Assembly: GCF_040256745.1 (NCBI RefSeq)
Contig: NZ_CP138335.1
Location: 992,001 to 1,056,000, forward strand
Source: Scrofimicrobium sp. R131
Lineage (GTDB): Bacteria; Actinomycetota; Actinomycetes; Actinomycetales; Actinomycetaceae
Length of the DNA: 64,000 nucleotides
Direction: 5' to 3'
Each line of letters begins with the position of its first letter. The first letter of the stretch is position 1. The notes beneath the pieces are model-generated. The model worked only from the letters and a program-made list of their open reading frames with translations, did no database searches and was not told the origin of the DNA. A program made the translations under genes and the position numbers. Below, piece after piece: positions 48,884 through 58,633 of the stretch.

Positions 48884-49315
48884 GTGGTAGTTGGCTGGTT
48901 CATTGCCGCTCTGGTGCTGGGCATTATTGAGCTGCTGAGCGTTGACCTGTTCTTCCTCACGCTGGCGATCGCCGCCGTCGCCGGGGGAGTGGCCGGCGCC
49001 CTGGGAGCCGAAATCTGGCTGCAAATTGTCGTCTTTGTGGTGGTCTCCATTCTGCTGCTGATCTTTATTCGGCCCTGGGCCAAGCGCCATCTGGAACGTT
49101 CCACGCCCCAAATTCACACCAACGCCCAGGCCCTGATCGGCAAGTCGGCCGTGGTCACCCAGACGCTGGAGGGCAGCGCCGGCCGGGTCCAGTTGGACGG
49201 CTCCGAGTGGTCGGCTCGCGGCGAAGGTGAACGGGTGATCGCCGCCGGAACCCAGGTTTGGGTGGTGGCCATTGACGGCGCCACCGCCATCGTCACCCCA
49301 GATCAACCCCAATAA
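48884..49315 (+). CDS. NfeD-family membrane protein
   Basis: 143 residues. Two to three membrane helices (~3-60, FIAALVLGIIELLSVDLFFL and VVFVVVSILLLIFI) followed by an OB-fold domain (~85-140, GKSAVVTQTLEGSAGRVQLD). The short NfeD form usually pairs with an SPFH-domain protein, as here. Starts with GTG after a strong GAGGGAGG site; 11 bp before the SPFH gene. Confidence 0.9.
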   Translation: MVVGWFIAALVLGIIELLSVDLFFLTLAIAAVAGGVAGALGAEIWLQIVVFVVVSILLLIFIRPWAKRHLERSTPQIHTNAQALIGKSAVVTQTLEGSAGRVQLDGSEWSARGEGERVIAAGTQVWVVAIDGATAIVTPDQPQ

Positions 49316-49326
49316 CGGAGAAAACC

Positions 49327-50232
49327 ATGAACTATTTCGCCATTCTGATTGCCCTGGTGGTGATCCTCATTGTTGTGGTCGTGGTCCGGGCCATTCGGGT
49401 GGTGCCGCAGTCCCGCGCCCTCGTGATTGAGCGACTGGGTAAGTTCCAGTCCGTCATGTACGCCGGCCTGCACGTGCTGATCCCGTTCATTGACCGGGTG
49501 GCGGCGCGGGTGGACCTGCGCGAACAGGTAACCAGCTTTCCCCCTCAACCGGTGATCACCGCGGACAACGTGGTGGTCTCCATCGACTCGGTGATCTACT
49601 ACCAGGTGAACGACCCGATGTCGGCCACCTACGAGATTGCCGACTACATTCAGGCAATTGAGCAGCTGACCGTCACCACCCTGAGAAACGTGATCGGCTC
49701 GCTCGACCTGGAGCAGACCCTGACCAGTCGCGACCAAATCAACGGGCAGCTCCGCGGGGTGCTGGACGAGGCAACCGGCAAGTGGGGGATCAGGGTCAAC
49801 CGGGTCGAGCTGAAGGCGATCGACCCGCCTCCCACCATCCAGCAGGCAATGGAGCAGCAGCTGCGAGCAGAGCGCGACAAGCGCGCCGCGATCCTCCAGT
49901 CCGAGGGCGTGCGCCAGTCTCAGATTCTGCGGGCGGAAGGTGAGAAGCAGTCCGCCATTTTGCAGGCCGAGGGCATGGCCCAGGCCGAAGTGACCCAGGC
50001 CGAGGGAAAAGCGAAGGCGATTGCCACCGTGTTTGAGGCCATTCACTCCGGTGGGCCCACCTCAGACCTGCTGGCCTACGAGTACCTGCAGATGCTGCCG
50101 CAGTTGGCTCAGGGCGAGTCCTCCAAACTGTGGGTGATTCCCACGGAGCTGACCGCCGCGCTTCAGTCCATCGCGGGAGGATTCTCCGCGCTGGCCCCCG
50201 GCGACGAGCCTCAGGACCAGGCCCGGCCATGA
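49327..50232 (+). CDS. SPFH/Band 7 domain membrane protein (QmcA-like)
   Basis: 301 residues. One N-terminal membrane helix (~3-24), the SPFH domain (VPQSRALVIERLGKFQSVMY through GIRVNRVELKAIDPP), then an Ala/Glu/Gln-rich coiled coil (~175-235). It forms large membrane-associated assemblies with NfeD partners, possibly in membrane-domain organisation. The stop overlaps the glnA start (ATGA), so it is translationally coupled to glutamine synthetase, an unusual pairing. Confidence 0.9.
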   Translation: MNYFAILIALVVILIVVVVVRAIRVVPQSRALVIERLGKFQSVMYAGLHVLIPFIDRVAARVDLREQVTSFPPQPVITADNVVVSIDSVIYYQVNDPMSATYEIADYIQAIEQLTVTTLRNVIGSLDLEQTLTSRDQINGQLRGVLDEATGKWGIRVNRVELKAIDPPPTIQQAMEQQLRAERDKRAAILQSEGVRQSQILRAEGEKQSAILQAEGMAQAEVTQAEGKAKAIATVFEAIHSGGPTSDLLAYEYLQMLPQLAQGESSKLWVIPTELTAALQSIAGGFSALAPGDEPQDQARP

Positions 50233-51563
50233 ACCCCCAGCAGGAGCAGGTGCTGCGCGAAATCGCTGAGCGCGGGGTGCGCTTTGTTCGCCTCTGGTTC
50301 ACCGACGTGGTCGGTCAGCTGAAAGCCCTCGCGATCGACCCGGCTCAGCTGGAAGACGCCTTCACTGAGGGGATCGGCTTCGACGGGTCCGCCATCGAAG
50401 GAATGACCCGCGTTTACGAGTCGGACATGCTGCTGATTCCCGACGCCTCCTCGTTCCAACTGCTTCCCTGGCAGCGCGACGACGACCCGGTTGGGCGCAT
50501 GTTCTGCGACGTGTACACCCCGGAGGGCCAGCCCTCCCGGACCGATCCGCGCGGGGTGCTGGAGCGGACCCTGGAACGGGCCGCCGCCCAGGGCCTGCGG
50601 GTTCTGGTTCACCCCGAGGTCGAGTTCTACCTGCTTCAACCCCCGGTCACCCCGGACCGGATTGTCCCGGTGGACGGGGCCTCCTACTTCGACCACGTGG
50701 CCTGGGGCGACTCGAACGACTTTCGGCGTCGGGCGGTGCGCGCCCTGGAAGAGATGAACATTGCGGTTGAGTTCTCCCACCACGAAGGCGGACCCGGCCA
50801 AAACGAGATTGACCTGCGCGCAGTGGAGGCGCTGGCCGCCGCCGACAACATCATCACCACGCGAACGGTTATCTCTGAAGTCGCCCTGCAGGAGCAGATG
50901 GTGGCCACCTTTATGCCCAAACCCCTGATCGATCAGCCGGGCTCGGGTCTGCACCTGCATCTTTCCCTCTATGAGGGAGAGGAGAACGCACTGTTTTCAC
51001 CCTCCGGTCAGTACCATCTTTCCACCACCGGTCGCCAGTTCATTGCGGGGCTGCTGCACCACGCCCGTGGCATCAGCGCGGTCGTCAATCAGCACGTCAA
51101 CTCTTACAAGCGCCTGTGGGGCGGGGGAGAGGCCCCGTCCTATATCTGCTGGGGCCACAACAACCGTTCGGCCCTAGTTCGGGTCCCGCACCTGCACCCC
51201 CACCGGCCGAACTTGGCTCGGGTTGAGTACCGGGCCGCGGACGCCTCGATGAACCCCTACCTGGGTTTGGCCGTGCTAATTGCGGCCGGCCTGGACGGAA
51301 TCGAACAGCGGATGGAGCTGGAAGACGAGACCCTCGACGACGTTTGGACCCTGACCGATCAGGAACGCCGGGCACTGGGGATCCGGTCGCTGCCGATCTC
51401 GTTGGCAGAGGCGCTGCAGGCAATGGAGAACTGCGAGCTGGTGGCGAAGACCCTGGGCGAAGACGTGTACGACTACGTCCTGCGCGGCGGGGAAAGCGAA
51501 TGGCGCGACTACCGCCAGCAGATTACCCGGCGCGAGTACGAACGATTCTTGGGCGTCCGCTAG
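50229..51563 (+). CDS. glnA: Type I glutamine synthetase, GlnA2-like
   Basis: 444 residues. Motifs: GFDGSAIEGMTRVYESDM, the metal/substrate site HHEGGPGQNEIDLR, the flap region NQHVNSYKRLW and ARVEYRAADASMNPYLG. I start at 50229 because it overlaps the upstream stop and gives MNPQQEQVLREI. Where adenylylated GSI enzymes have NLYDLP, this one has DVWTLT, so it probably lacks the modified tyrosine. It resembles mycobacterial GlnA2 and, as there, precedes glnE. Confidence 0.94.
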   Translation: MNPQQEQVLREIAERGVRFVRLWFTDVVGQLKALAIDPAQLEDAFTEGIGFDGSAIEGMTRVYESDMLLIPDASSFQLLPWQRDDDPVGRMFCDVYTPEGQPSRTDPRGVLERTLERAAAQGLRVLVHPEVEFYLLQPPVTPDRIVPVDGASYFDHVAWGDSNDFRRRAVRALEEMNIAVEFSHHEGGPGQNEIDLRAVEALAAADNIITTRTVISEVALQEQMVATFMPKPLIDQPGSGLHLHLSLYEGEENALFSPSGQYHLSTTGRQFIAGLLHHARGISAVVNQHVNSYKRLWGGGEAPSYICWGHNNRSALVRVPHLHPHRPNLARVEYRAADASMNPYLGLAVLIAAGLDGIEQRMELEDETLDDVWTLTDQERRALGIRSLPISLAEALQAMENCELVAKTLGEDVYDYVLRGGESEWRDYRQQITRREYERFLGVR

Positions 51564-51615
51564 TCCGCAAGTCCGCCAGTCCACTGGTCGATCCGCCTCA
51601 GGAGGTGAACCCACC

Positions 51616-54546
51616 GTGCAGCTGCGTACCTCCACCCTGATTCAGGCCGGGTTCCTCGACCCCGCTGCCGCCTCGACCTACCTGGCCCAGCTACCCGAGC
51701 CCGGTCCGCTAGTGGAGCTCCTGGCTCGAGTGGGCGACCCCGACCTCGCCCTGCGCCAACTCGTCCGGATTGGCGAGGTGGACCCGGGGATCAGCCGCCT
51801 GGACCGACCCGAGCTGTGGCCGCGCTTGGCCGCGCTGCTGGGCGGTTCCCACGCTTTGGGCGACTACCTGGTCTCACATTGGCTCACCCTGCCCCCGGCC
51901 GAACTGCTGTCCCCCGACACGCCGGCGGCCCCGCGTGAATTGCTGCTGGAGGCGGTCGGCGCCGACCCGGAAGCGGCGGTGCCGGTGGCCACCCACCCGG
52001 ATGCGGTCAGTCGGCTCCGCGACCGGTACCGCCAACTCCTGCTCGGTGTGGCCACGGCCGACCTGGCTTCCCCTGAGCCGGTGGCAGACGTGACCCAGGT
52101 GGCTCGCCAGCTGACCAACCTGGCCGACTCGGCCCTGGAAGCCGCCCTCGCCTCGGCTCGGGCCGAACTGGATCCCACCGGTGAGCTGCCACTCGCGGTC
52201 CTGGCGCTGGGGAAAGCCGGCGGGCAGGAACTGAACTACGTCTCAGATGTGGACCTGCTCTGCCTAACCGGGGATGAGCTGGACGCGGCCGGGTTGGCGC
52301 GGGCCGCAGATCTGGTCCGCCTGATGAGTTCGGCGCTGATGGCACCCGGGGCTCGGCCTCCCCTGTGGGCGGTTGATTTTGGCCTGCGGCCAGAGGGGGG
52401 AGACGGGGCCCTGGTGCGAACCCTTGCTTCAACCGTGGAGTACTACCAGCGGTGGGCTGAGCCGTGGGAGTTCCAGGCGCTGATGAAAGCGCGGGGAGCC
52501 GCCGGCGACTTGGAGTTGGCCGACCGGTTCAAAGCGGCCGTGGACCCGATGGTCTGGTCGGTGGCCTCGCGCCCAGACTTCGTGGAGGCGACCCGGGAAC
52601 TGCGCCAACAGGCCGAAGAAACCGTCGGGGCCGGCACCCGCAGCCGGGAACTGAAACTGTCTGCCGGGGGGCTGCGCGACATTGAGTTCACGGTGCAGTT
52701 GCTCCAGCTCACCCACGGGCAGGCCGACCCCCTGATCCGCTCCGCCAACACGGTGGAGGCCATCGACCAACTGGGCAAAGGGGGCTATCTATCCCGGGCC
52801 CAGGTTGGCCCCCTCACCGACTCGTATCGGTTCCTCCGCCTGCTCGAACACCGGGTCCAACTGCAGCAGCTGCGCCGCACCCACACGTTGCCGACCGCGG
52901 AGTCGGCTCAGCGGGCGCTCGGCCGGACCATCGACCCGGAGCGGTTCCGTTCACCCGCCCAGTTGGAACGAGAACTGGCGGCCCTGCGTCACCGGGTGCG
53001 CGGCTTCCAGCAGGACGTCTACTACCGCCCCATTGTCGAGGCCACCGCTCAGCTGGGGGCCGGCCGCGCGCTCCTGGTGCCCGGCCAGGCGGCCGACCGG
53101 CTCCGGGCGATTGGCTACCGGGATCCGCAAGGGGCGCTGGCAGCCTTGCAGGCGCTCACCACCGGACTGTCTCGGCGGGCCCGGATCCAGCAAAACCTGT
53201 CCCCGGTCATCGTCGAATGGCTGTCGCAGGGGGCCGATCCCGACATGGGTTTGCTCAGCTTCCGAACGCTGTCGGAGCAGATCGGCTCCTCCCACTGGTA
53301 TCTGTCGCTGCTGCGCGACTCGCGCCATGCCAGCCACCGGCTCTGTCGGGTGCTCTCGACTTCCCGGTGGGCGGAGGGGGCGCTGGCGGCGCACCCGCTG
53401 GCGATCAGCTGGCTGGATTCGAGCCGGGAACTTCAACCCAGTCCGCCTGACCAGTTGCGAGAGCAGGCGCAGGCAATTTTGTCCCGGCATGACGATTCGG
53501 AGCGGGCCCTGGGCCGGGTGGCCTCCTACCTGTCCGAAGAGGTGACCCGGGCCGGGTTGGCCGATCTGACCGGCGGATTTGCCCCCGTTCGTCCGGCCTT
53601 GACCTCCGTCGGGGAGATCGGGGTGGAGTGCGCATTGACCCTAGCCCTGCGCGAACGGGTGGCGCAGCAGGGCCGGGTGGAAGTCAACCTGGTGGCAATC
53701 GCCATGGGTCACCTCGGTGGGGGTGAGAACTCCTATGCCTCCGACCTGGACCTGGTGGTGGTGCACGAGCCGGTGGAGGCCAGCCCAGCCGAGGCCGCCC
53801 AGGCCGCCGGCGCCATCGTCGCCAGGATGCGCGAGCTGTTGGCCGGGGTCCGTCAGGAAGCACTGATGGGAACCGACTTTGACCTGCGCCCGGAAGGAAA
53901 AAACGGAGCCCTCAGTCCCTCCCTGGCCTACCTGACCGAGTATTACGACCGGTGGGCGTCGGCCTGGGAGCGTCAGGCGCTGCTGCGAGCCCGCCCGATT
54001 GGCCCCGAAACTGAGTTGAGCCGGGCCTACCTGGCGGTGGTGGATCGCCACCGGTGGGATCTGCCCCTCGACCCGGGGGAGGCCAAAGAGATTCGCCTGC
54101 TCAAAGCCCGGATGGAGAAGGAGCGGCTGCCGCGCGCGGTGGCCCCCGCGGAGCACGTGAAGCTCGGGCCCGGGGGGATGGCCGATGTGGAGTGGACCGT
54201 GCAACTCCTGCAGCTGCGCTCGGTGGCCAAACACCCGGAGCTGCGCGTCCAATCGACGGAGGCGGCCCTGAGTGCGCTCACCGAACTGGGTGTTTTGCCG
54301 GAGCCCGATGCGGCTCAGCTGCGGGCCTCCTGGGAGTTGGCCGCGCGAATTCGGGCCGCCAATGCCCTCTGCGGACCGGTCGGCCAGCCCGGGCGCGCCG
54401 ATCAGCTGCCCCGCGCGGGCTTGGAGGCGCGTCGGGTCGCGGTTGGGCTGGGGTATGCCCCCGGTGAGGAGGAACAGTTGGTCCAAGATTGGCTGGCCAC
54501 CTCGCGCCATGCGCGAAAGGTGATGGAAGCCCATTTCTGGGCGTAG
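51616..54546 (+). CDS. glnE: Glutamine synthetase adenylyltransferase/deadenylylase
   Basis: 976 residues. Two nucleotidyltransferase domains in tandem: the N-terminal one at LGKAGGQELNYVSDVDLL (~197) and the C-terminal one at GHLGGGENSYASDLDLVVV (~697), each followed by a helical domain with KLSAGGLRDIEFTVQLLQL or KLGPGGMADVEWTVQLLQL. It switches GlnA activity according to nitrogen status. Starts with GTG after AGGAGGTG. The adjacent GlnA2 does not look like its substrate, so GlnA1 must be encoded elsewhere. Confidence 0.95.
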   Translation: MQLRTSTLIQAGFLDPAAASTYLAQLPEPGPLVELLARVGDPDLALRQLVRIGEVDPGISRLDRPELWPRLAALLGGSHALGDYLVSHWLTLPPAELLSPDTPAAPRELLLEAVGADPEAAVPVATHPDAVSRLRDRYRQLLLGVATADLASPEPVADVTQVARQLTNLADSALEAALASARAELDPTGELPLAVLALGKAGGQELNYVSDVDLLCLTGDELDAAGLARAADLVRLMSSALMAPGARPPLWAVDFGLRPEGGDGALVRTLASTVEYYQRWAEPWEFQALMKARGAAGDLELADRFKAAVDPMVWSVASRPDFVEATRELRQQAEETVGAGTRSRELKLSAGGLRDIEFTVQLLQLTHGQADPLIRSANTVEAIDQLGKGGYLSRAQVGPLTDSYRFLRLLEHRVQLQQLRRTHTLPTAESAQRALGRTIDPERFRSPAQLERELAALRHRVRGFQQDVYYRPIVEATAQLGAGRALLVPGQAADRLRAIGYRDPQGALAALQALTTGLSRRARIQQNLSPVIVEWLSQGADPDMGLLSFRTLSEQIGSSHWYLSLLRDSRHASHRLCRVLSTSRWAEGALAAHPLAISWLDSSRELQPSPPDQLREQAQAILSRHDDSERALGRVASYLSEEVTRAGLADLTGGFAPVRPALTSVGEIGVECALTLALRERVAQQGRVEVNLVAIAMGHLGGGENSYASDLDLVVVHEPVEASPAEAAQAAGAIVARMRELLAGVRQEALMGTDFDLRPEGKNGALSPSLAYLTEYYDRWASAWERQALLRARPIGPETELSRAYLAVVDRHRWDLPLDPGEAKEIRLLKARMEKERLPRAVAPAEHVKLGPGGMADVEWTVQLLQLRSVAKHPELRVQSTEAALSALTELGVLPEPDAAQLRASWELAARIRAANALCGPVGQPGRADQLPRAGLEARRVAVGLGYAPGEEEQLVQDWLATSRHARKVMEAHFWA

Positions 54547-54559
54547 GCGTCGCAGGCGC

Positions 54560-54577
54560 CCGGTCGGAGGGGACCGG
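54560..54577. terminator. Possible terminator between glnE and the lipoprotein gene
   Basis: CCGGTC and GACCGG pair around a 6-nt GGAGGG loop in the 31-bp convergent gap. The hairpin touches the stop codon of the minus-strand gene, as at 40114. Short stem, so only moderate support. Confidence 0.4.
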
Positions 54578-55510
54578 TCAGTCGACCCGGGGGTTGATCA
54601 CCGAAGAAGCCAACGCCGCATCTCCGACGCCGTACTTCTCGAAGGTCTCCCGAACAAACCCTTCATCCATCAGGTACTGGACGGCGGCCTGGACGGCCAC
54701 GGTCAGCTGGGGGTTGTCCTTGGAAACCGCGATCCCCAGGGGCGCCTTGTTGGTGATCTTGCCGATGGGGACGAGGCGGCTGCCGGGCTCACTGGTAACG
54801 GAGTCAATCGCGATTGCATCCAGGAAGGCAGCGATGCCTGCGTCTTCGCGCAGCGCGGTGAGCACCTCCTTCAGGGAGGCCCGCGTCAGGATCTGAATGG
54901 GGGTTTCGTCGTTGGCGGCGCACAGCTCGGACAGCAGTTTCAGCTGCTGCTCCTGCACGGTGGCCGACTGGGCGACCACCTTTTGTCCACAGGGCGATTC
55001 AGGATCAAAATTGTGCGGGTTCCCGGTCTTGATTAGGTACCCGGTCCCCGTCTCCGCGTAGGTGACGAAGTTGGCGTTCTCTAGGCGCTGGCTGGTCACC
55101 GTCACCATCGAGGTAGCCAGGTCGTAGTCGGCCCCAAGGTTTTGCAGCAGGTGGGAGAACTGCACCGGCACCTGCACCGTCTGCTCCAGCCCCATCACCT
55201 GTCCGATGGCCTGCGACAAATCTACGTCGAAGCCGGTCAGATTACCGTGTTGGGGGTCCAGGTAGCTGCCGGGGCCATTGGAAAGGGAAATGCCGTTCCG
55301 CAGTCTGCCTTCCGAGGCGATCTCATCGGGCACCATGGCGGCAATGTCACTGCGGACTTCCCAGGTGGGGGCCGCCACCTCGTCGGACATGGGCTGATTG
55401 TCCTGACTGGGGGTGGAAATGTCCACCGGCGAGGTGCAGGCCGAAAGCACGCCCGCGAGCCCGAGGGCAAGTGCCACCCCGGCCCGTCGGCGTGCCCGCG
55501 AGCTGACCAT
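54578..55510 (-). CDS. Amino-acid-type solute-binding lipoprotein
   Basis: 310 residues. A signal peptide with lipobox LSAC (Cys25), then a type II periplasmic-binding fold: GNLTGFDVDLSQAIGQVMG, the substrate segment YDLATSMVTVTSQRLENANFV, and LGIAVSKDNPQLTVAVQAAVQYL. It resembles glutamate/cystine-type binding proteins. No permease or ATPase lies next to it. The start codon directly follows the upstream stop (TAAATG), so it is the second gene of an operon with the DUF4191 protein. Confidence 0.85.
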   Translation of the reverse strand: MVSSRARRRAGVALALGLAGVLSACTSPVDISTPSQDNQPMSDEVAAPTWEVRSDIAAMVPDEIASEGRLRNGISLSNGPGSYLDPQHGNLTGFDVDLSQAIGQVMGLEQTVQVPVQFSHLLQNLGADYDLATSMVTVTSQRLENANFVTYAETGTGYLIKTGNPHNFDPESPCGQKVVAQSATVQEQQLKLLSELCAANDETPIQILTRASLKEVLTALREDAGIAAFLDAIAIDSVTSEPGSRLVPIGKITNKAPLGIAVSKDNPQLTVAVQAAVQYLMDEGFVRETFEKYGVGDAALASSVINPRVD

Positions 55511-56224
55511 TTACTTACCGCGCAGCGCTCGGCGGTTCATCCGCACGTTGTTCGGATCCACGCCGCGAGGAATGGGGGAGGACTTGGCTTCAATCGCGTC
55601 GAGACGCATCGCCACCGCCGGCACCTCGGCCTTGGTCAACTGCTTCTTCAGCGACCGGAGTTTGCGGGGCAGCTTCTTCAGCGGGATCTGACCTTCATCG
55701 TGGCCGCACTCAATGAACACGACGGGCGCGTTGGCGGTGATCCGGTTGATCTTCTTCCGCTCGTTCACCAGCAGCGGGCGCACGTGATTGGAGGGACCCT
55801 CAGAAATCAGGACCACCCCGGCACGACCAACGATGCGCCAAACCAGATCCTGCTCTCGCGTGACCTGAACCGGCTGGTCGTTAATCACCCAGCCCCGCTT
55901 GATCTGGGAGATGACCACGTAAACGGAACCGACGGTCCCGTCGACCTGGGAGTACATGGCGGGGCGCAGCAGAGTCGACAGAATTAGCATGTCGGCCAGC
56001 AGGGCCAGCATCACGCCGGTGATCAGCCACATCCACACCGGCTTCAGCACCATTCCTAGCGCCACCGAGCCGCCGAGCAGCAAAATCGGCAGGATGATCA
56101 TCGCGTACGGAACCCACTTGTAGGTCCGAGCAACGATCCGGTACGAGTCCGCCAGGTTCTTGTACCAACGGTTCTTCTTGGGCGCGGAGGAGGTGTCGGC
56201 GCCAGACGATGAGTTCTTAGCCAT
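55511..56224 (-). CDS. DUF4191 membrane protein
   Basis: 237 residues with two adjacent membrane helices (~39-59 and ~66-88: VPYAMIILPILLLGGSVALG and VWMWLITGVMLALLADMLIL), then a soluble C-terminal domain with VGRAGVVLISEGPSNHVRPLL. This family (Rv2219-like) is actinobacterial, unknown in function and commonly lies near glutamine synthetase and lipA genes, as it does here. A TAGGAT hexamer lies 9 nt before the ATG. Confidence 0.88.
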   Translation of the reverse strand: MAKNSSSGADTSSAPKKNRWYKNLADSYRIVARTYKWVPYAMIILPILLLGGSVALGMVLKPVWMWLITGVMLALLADMLILSTLLRPAMYSQVDGTVGSVYVVISQIKRGWVINDQPVQVTREQDLVWRIVGRAGVVLISEGPSNHVRPLLVNERKKINRITANAPVVFIECGHDEGQIPLKKLPRKLRSLKKQLTKAEVPAVAMRLDAIEAKSSPIPRGVDPNNVRMNRRALRGK

Positions 56225-56250
56225 GATGCCCTAATCCTAACGTGAAACGG

Positions 56251-57486
56251 TTAGTTCCGGGAAACCCGTTGCAGTTGTTTCGGAGTGGCCAAAAGCAGGG
56301 CCAACACAACGATCAGGGCTGATGCGCCGGCGCCAAACAGGAAGGCGGTCTCTGCCCCCGCCCGGGCTGCCAGGGCGCCACCGACGGAGGACCCGAACGC
56401 CACCCCCACCGTCACCGAGGAAGACATCGTGGTCATCGCCACGGTCATCCCGCTCGGCGGAGCCATCCGCTCGGTCAACGAGAACGCCGTCACCAGGGTG
56501 GGGCCAATGAAGAATCCGGTCAAACCCATGAACAGGGCGGTCAGGCCCAAATTGGGGGCCAGGGCAATCAGCACCATGCCCACGGCCATCCCCAGGGCGG
56601 AGATGAAGATGCGTTTCCAGAAAGCGAAGCGCTCGGGGATTACCACCACCATCAGGGCGGAGATCGCCGAGCCAATTCCCATCACGGCATACACCAGGCC
56701 CGCCTGCCCGGACATTCCCATTTGGTCGGCCCGCTCGGTGATCGCGGCCTGGGACGAGCCGAAGAACGCCCCCACGCAGACCAGAACGGCAATTGGCAAA
56801 ATGACCGTCCAGATCACCCGGAAAATGGGCGGGGCAGGCTCGGTGGACACCTCTTTCGCCTCGGTGGGCAGAGCGGTCTTTCCGGGAGCGGTTAGGGCAA
56901 ACGGCAGGCCCGCCGCCAGCATGACGATGAATGCGAGCGCGAGGGGTGCCGAGGGCATCGCGGTTGAGGCGGCCACGCCGACCAGGGCCGGGCCCAGCAC
57001 GAAGACCAGTTCGTCAGCCATCGACTCGTAGCTGAATGCGGCCGACAGCTGGTAGGGAGTGGTCGTCTTTTGGACCCAGCGCGACCGGGTGAACGAGCCG
57101 ACCGGGACCGCGGTCGCCCCGGTCAGAATGCAAAGCGCCCACAGGGACCAGTGCACTTCGGACCGGAAGGAAAGAATGAACAAGCCCAGCAATCCGAGGG
57201 CGTTGACCGGCACCACTGAGAGCAGCAGTTTTTTCTGCCCTACCCGTTCGGCCACCCGCCCCAGCAGGGGAGCGGCAATTGCGGTGGAAATGGAAGCAAT
57301 TCCCGTGGCCAAACCCCCAATTGCCACCGACCCGGTGGCGGCAGTAAAGGCGGTCATCACCCCGAGGGGGATCATCGCAAATGGGGTTCGAGCCAGGAAA
57401 GCCACGATCAGAGCCGGCCAGCCGACCAGACCCGGCAAGAGTCGATAGTGCCCCAGGGCACGGAAGGGAGAAGCAGAAGCAGCCAT
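56251..57486 (-). CDS. Major facilitator superfamily transporter
   Basis: 411 residues with about twelve hydrophobic helices and a central loop after helix 6 (APGKTALPTEAKEVSTEPA). Helix 2-3 loop shows GRVAERVGQKKLLLS, close to the MFS GxxxDRxGxRR motif. Sequence character is that of drug/sugar-efflux type MFS proteins, but no substrate can be assigned. AAGGCAGG precedes the ATG. Confidence 0.85.
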   Translation of the reverse strand: MAASASPFRALGHYRLLPGLVGWPALIVAFLARTPFAMIPLGVMTAFTAATGSVAIGGLATGIASISTAIAAPLLGRVAERVGQKKLLLSVVPVNALGLLGLFILSFRSEVHWSLWALCILTGATAVPVGSFTRSRWVQKTTTPYQLSAAFSYESMADELVFVLGPALVGVAASTAMPSAPLALAFIVMLAAGLPFALTAPGKTALPTEAKEVSTEPAPPIFRVIWTVILPIAVLVCVGAFFGSSQAAITERADQMGMSGQAGLVYAVMGIGSAISALMVVVIPERFAFWKRIFISALGMAVGMVLIALAPNLGLTALFMGLTGFFIGPTLVTAFSLTERMAPPSGMTVAMTTMSSSVTVGVAFGSSVGGALAARAGAETAFLFGAGASALIVVLALLLATPKQLQRVSRN

Positions 57487-57673
57487 AGCCTGCCTTAATT
57501 TTGAACAACTACCCCAAAGGGCACCGCTACCGGTGGCATTGAGGCCGCCCCAAGGGTTGCTCCCGGCAACCAGATTTAGGGCCTAGTTATTATATCGCTG
57601 CGAAAACGGGGGTTGTCCACAGCTGCCGGCCAATCAACTTGGTGAGACTAGTCTCCACGGGCACCCTGGGTTG
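57487..57673. promoter_or_regulatory. Divergent region between MFS gene and membrane protein
   Basis: 187 bp. Contains small hairpins (CACCG/CGGTG at 57522-57535; GGTTGC/GCAACC at 57555-57571), an A/T-rich TTATTATATC stretch (57587-57596) as likely promoter, and a perfect 12-bp palindrome GAGACTAGTCTC (57644-57655), 18 bp before the plus-strand start, which could be an operator. Confidence 0.35.
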
Positions 57674-58633
57674 ATGGCCCAACCCGCACGCGTCCTCTCC
57701 CACGCCTCCCCGTTCGGACCGGTGTGGCGGGTGGGCGACACCCTGCGCGCAGTGGTGGAAGAGTCGGCCGGCCCCTGGGGCGAACTGGTGAACCAGGAAC
57801 TGCCCGCCTGGGGACTGGCCGAGGTGAACTCCTGCGGATCCGGTCGGGTGGAACTGGTTTCGCAGGCCCGAACCGTCGTTCCCCTGGCGCAGGTATTGGC
57901 GTTGGTCCCCACTTCGCCGGTATTGCCGGTACTTCCGCCGGACGTCCACCCCGGGCAGGTGCCTGTCCTCACCGACGCGGGCGAGGTGCTGTTCGCGGCC
58001 GTGCCCTGGCTCCAACTGGTCGGGGGTTCGATCCCGGACGGCCCGGTTTCGACGGCAGACTTGGCGGCAGACTCGGCTCCAGCCAACCCGGCTTCACCTG
58101 AGGTGGAACCCCTCGTCCCCGACCCGAACCTGGCGATTACCGCCCCGACCCCGCGGGTGCGCCGTTCGCGCTGGCGGATCGGGCCGATGCTGGCCGTGGG
58201 GGTACTGTCGGTGCTCATCGTCGGATCGTGGGTCTGGTGGCGTTGGCAAGAGATCAAACCCGACTGCGGCCCCAGGCCCGAGGTGGCTGAACTGCTGGCT
58301 CACCGGGCTAACGCCCTAAACCACCTGGATCGAGCATCCCTGCCCCAGTTTGAAACCGGACCGCTCCTGGCCGCAGATCAGGCGTGGATGGACGAACTGT
58401 CCCGCGCGGATGAACGCCTTCACGGGGTCACTTTCGCGGTGACGAACTCCGGCTCCCCTCGCTGTCTCGCCGACCCGGACGCTGCGCCCGGCTGGCACCT
58501 GCCGGTGCAGGTGAGCCAGGGGTCCTACCGGAAGTGTGCCGGCTCCCGCTGCCAGGAGGTTGGCCCGGCCGACTTGAACCTGGCCGTCACTGTGCAGGAC
58601 GGACGATTGCGGGAGGTCAGCCTGGAAAACTGA
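57674..58633 (+). CDS. Unrecognised single-pass membrane protein
   Basis: 319 residues from the ATG at 57674. Residues 1-165 are cytoplasmic and Pro/Val/Ala-rich, with no motif I recognise. A basic patch (RVRRSRWR) leads into one membrane helix (~169-190, MLAVGVLSVLIVGSWVWW), then a ~130-residue extracytoplasmic domain with four cysteines (one near 198, one in SPRCLADPD, two in RKCAGSRCQE), plausibly two disulfides. There is no clear ribosome site. It ends 17 bp inside the convergent amylase gene. Function unknown. Confidence 0.7.
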   Translation: MAQPARVLSHASPFGPVWRVGDTLRAVVEESAGPWGELVNQELPAWGLAEVNSCGSGRVELVSQARTVVPLAQVLALVPTSPVLPVLPPDVHPGQVPVLTDAGEVLFAAVPWLQLVGGSIPDGPVSTADLAADSAPANPASPEVEPLVPDPNLAITAPTPRVRRSRWRIGPMLAVGVLSVLIVGSWVWWRWQEIKPDCGPRPEVAELLAHRANALNHLDRASLPQFETGPLLAADQAWMDELSRADERLHGVTFAVTNSGSPRCLADPDAAPGWHLPVQVSQGSYRKCAGSRCQEVGPADLNLAVTVQDGRLREVSLEN

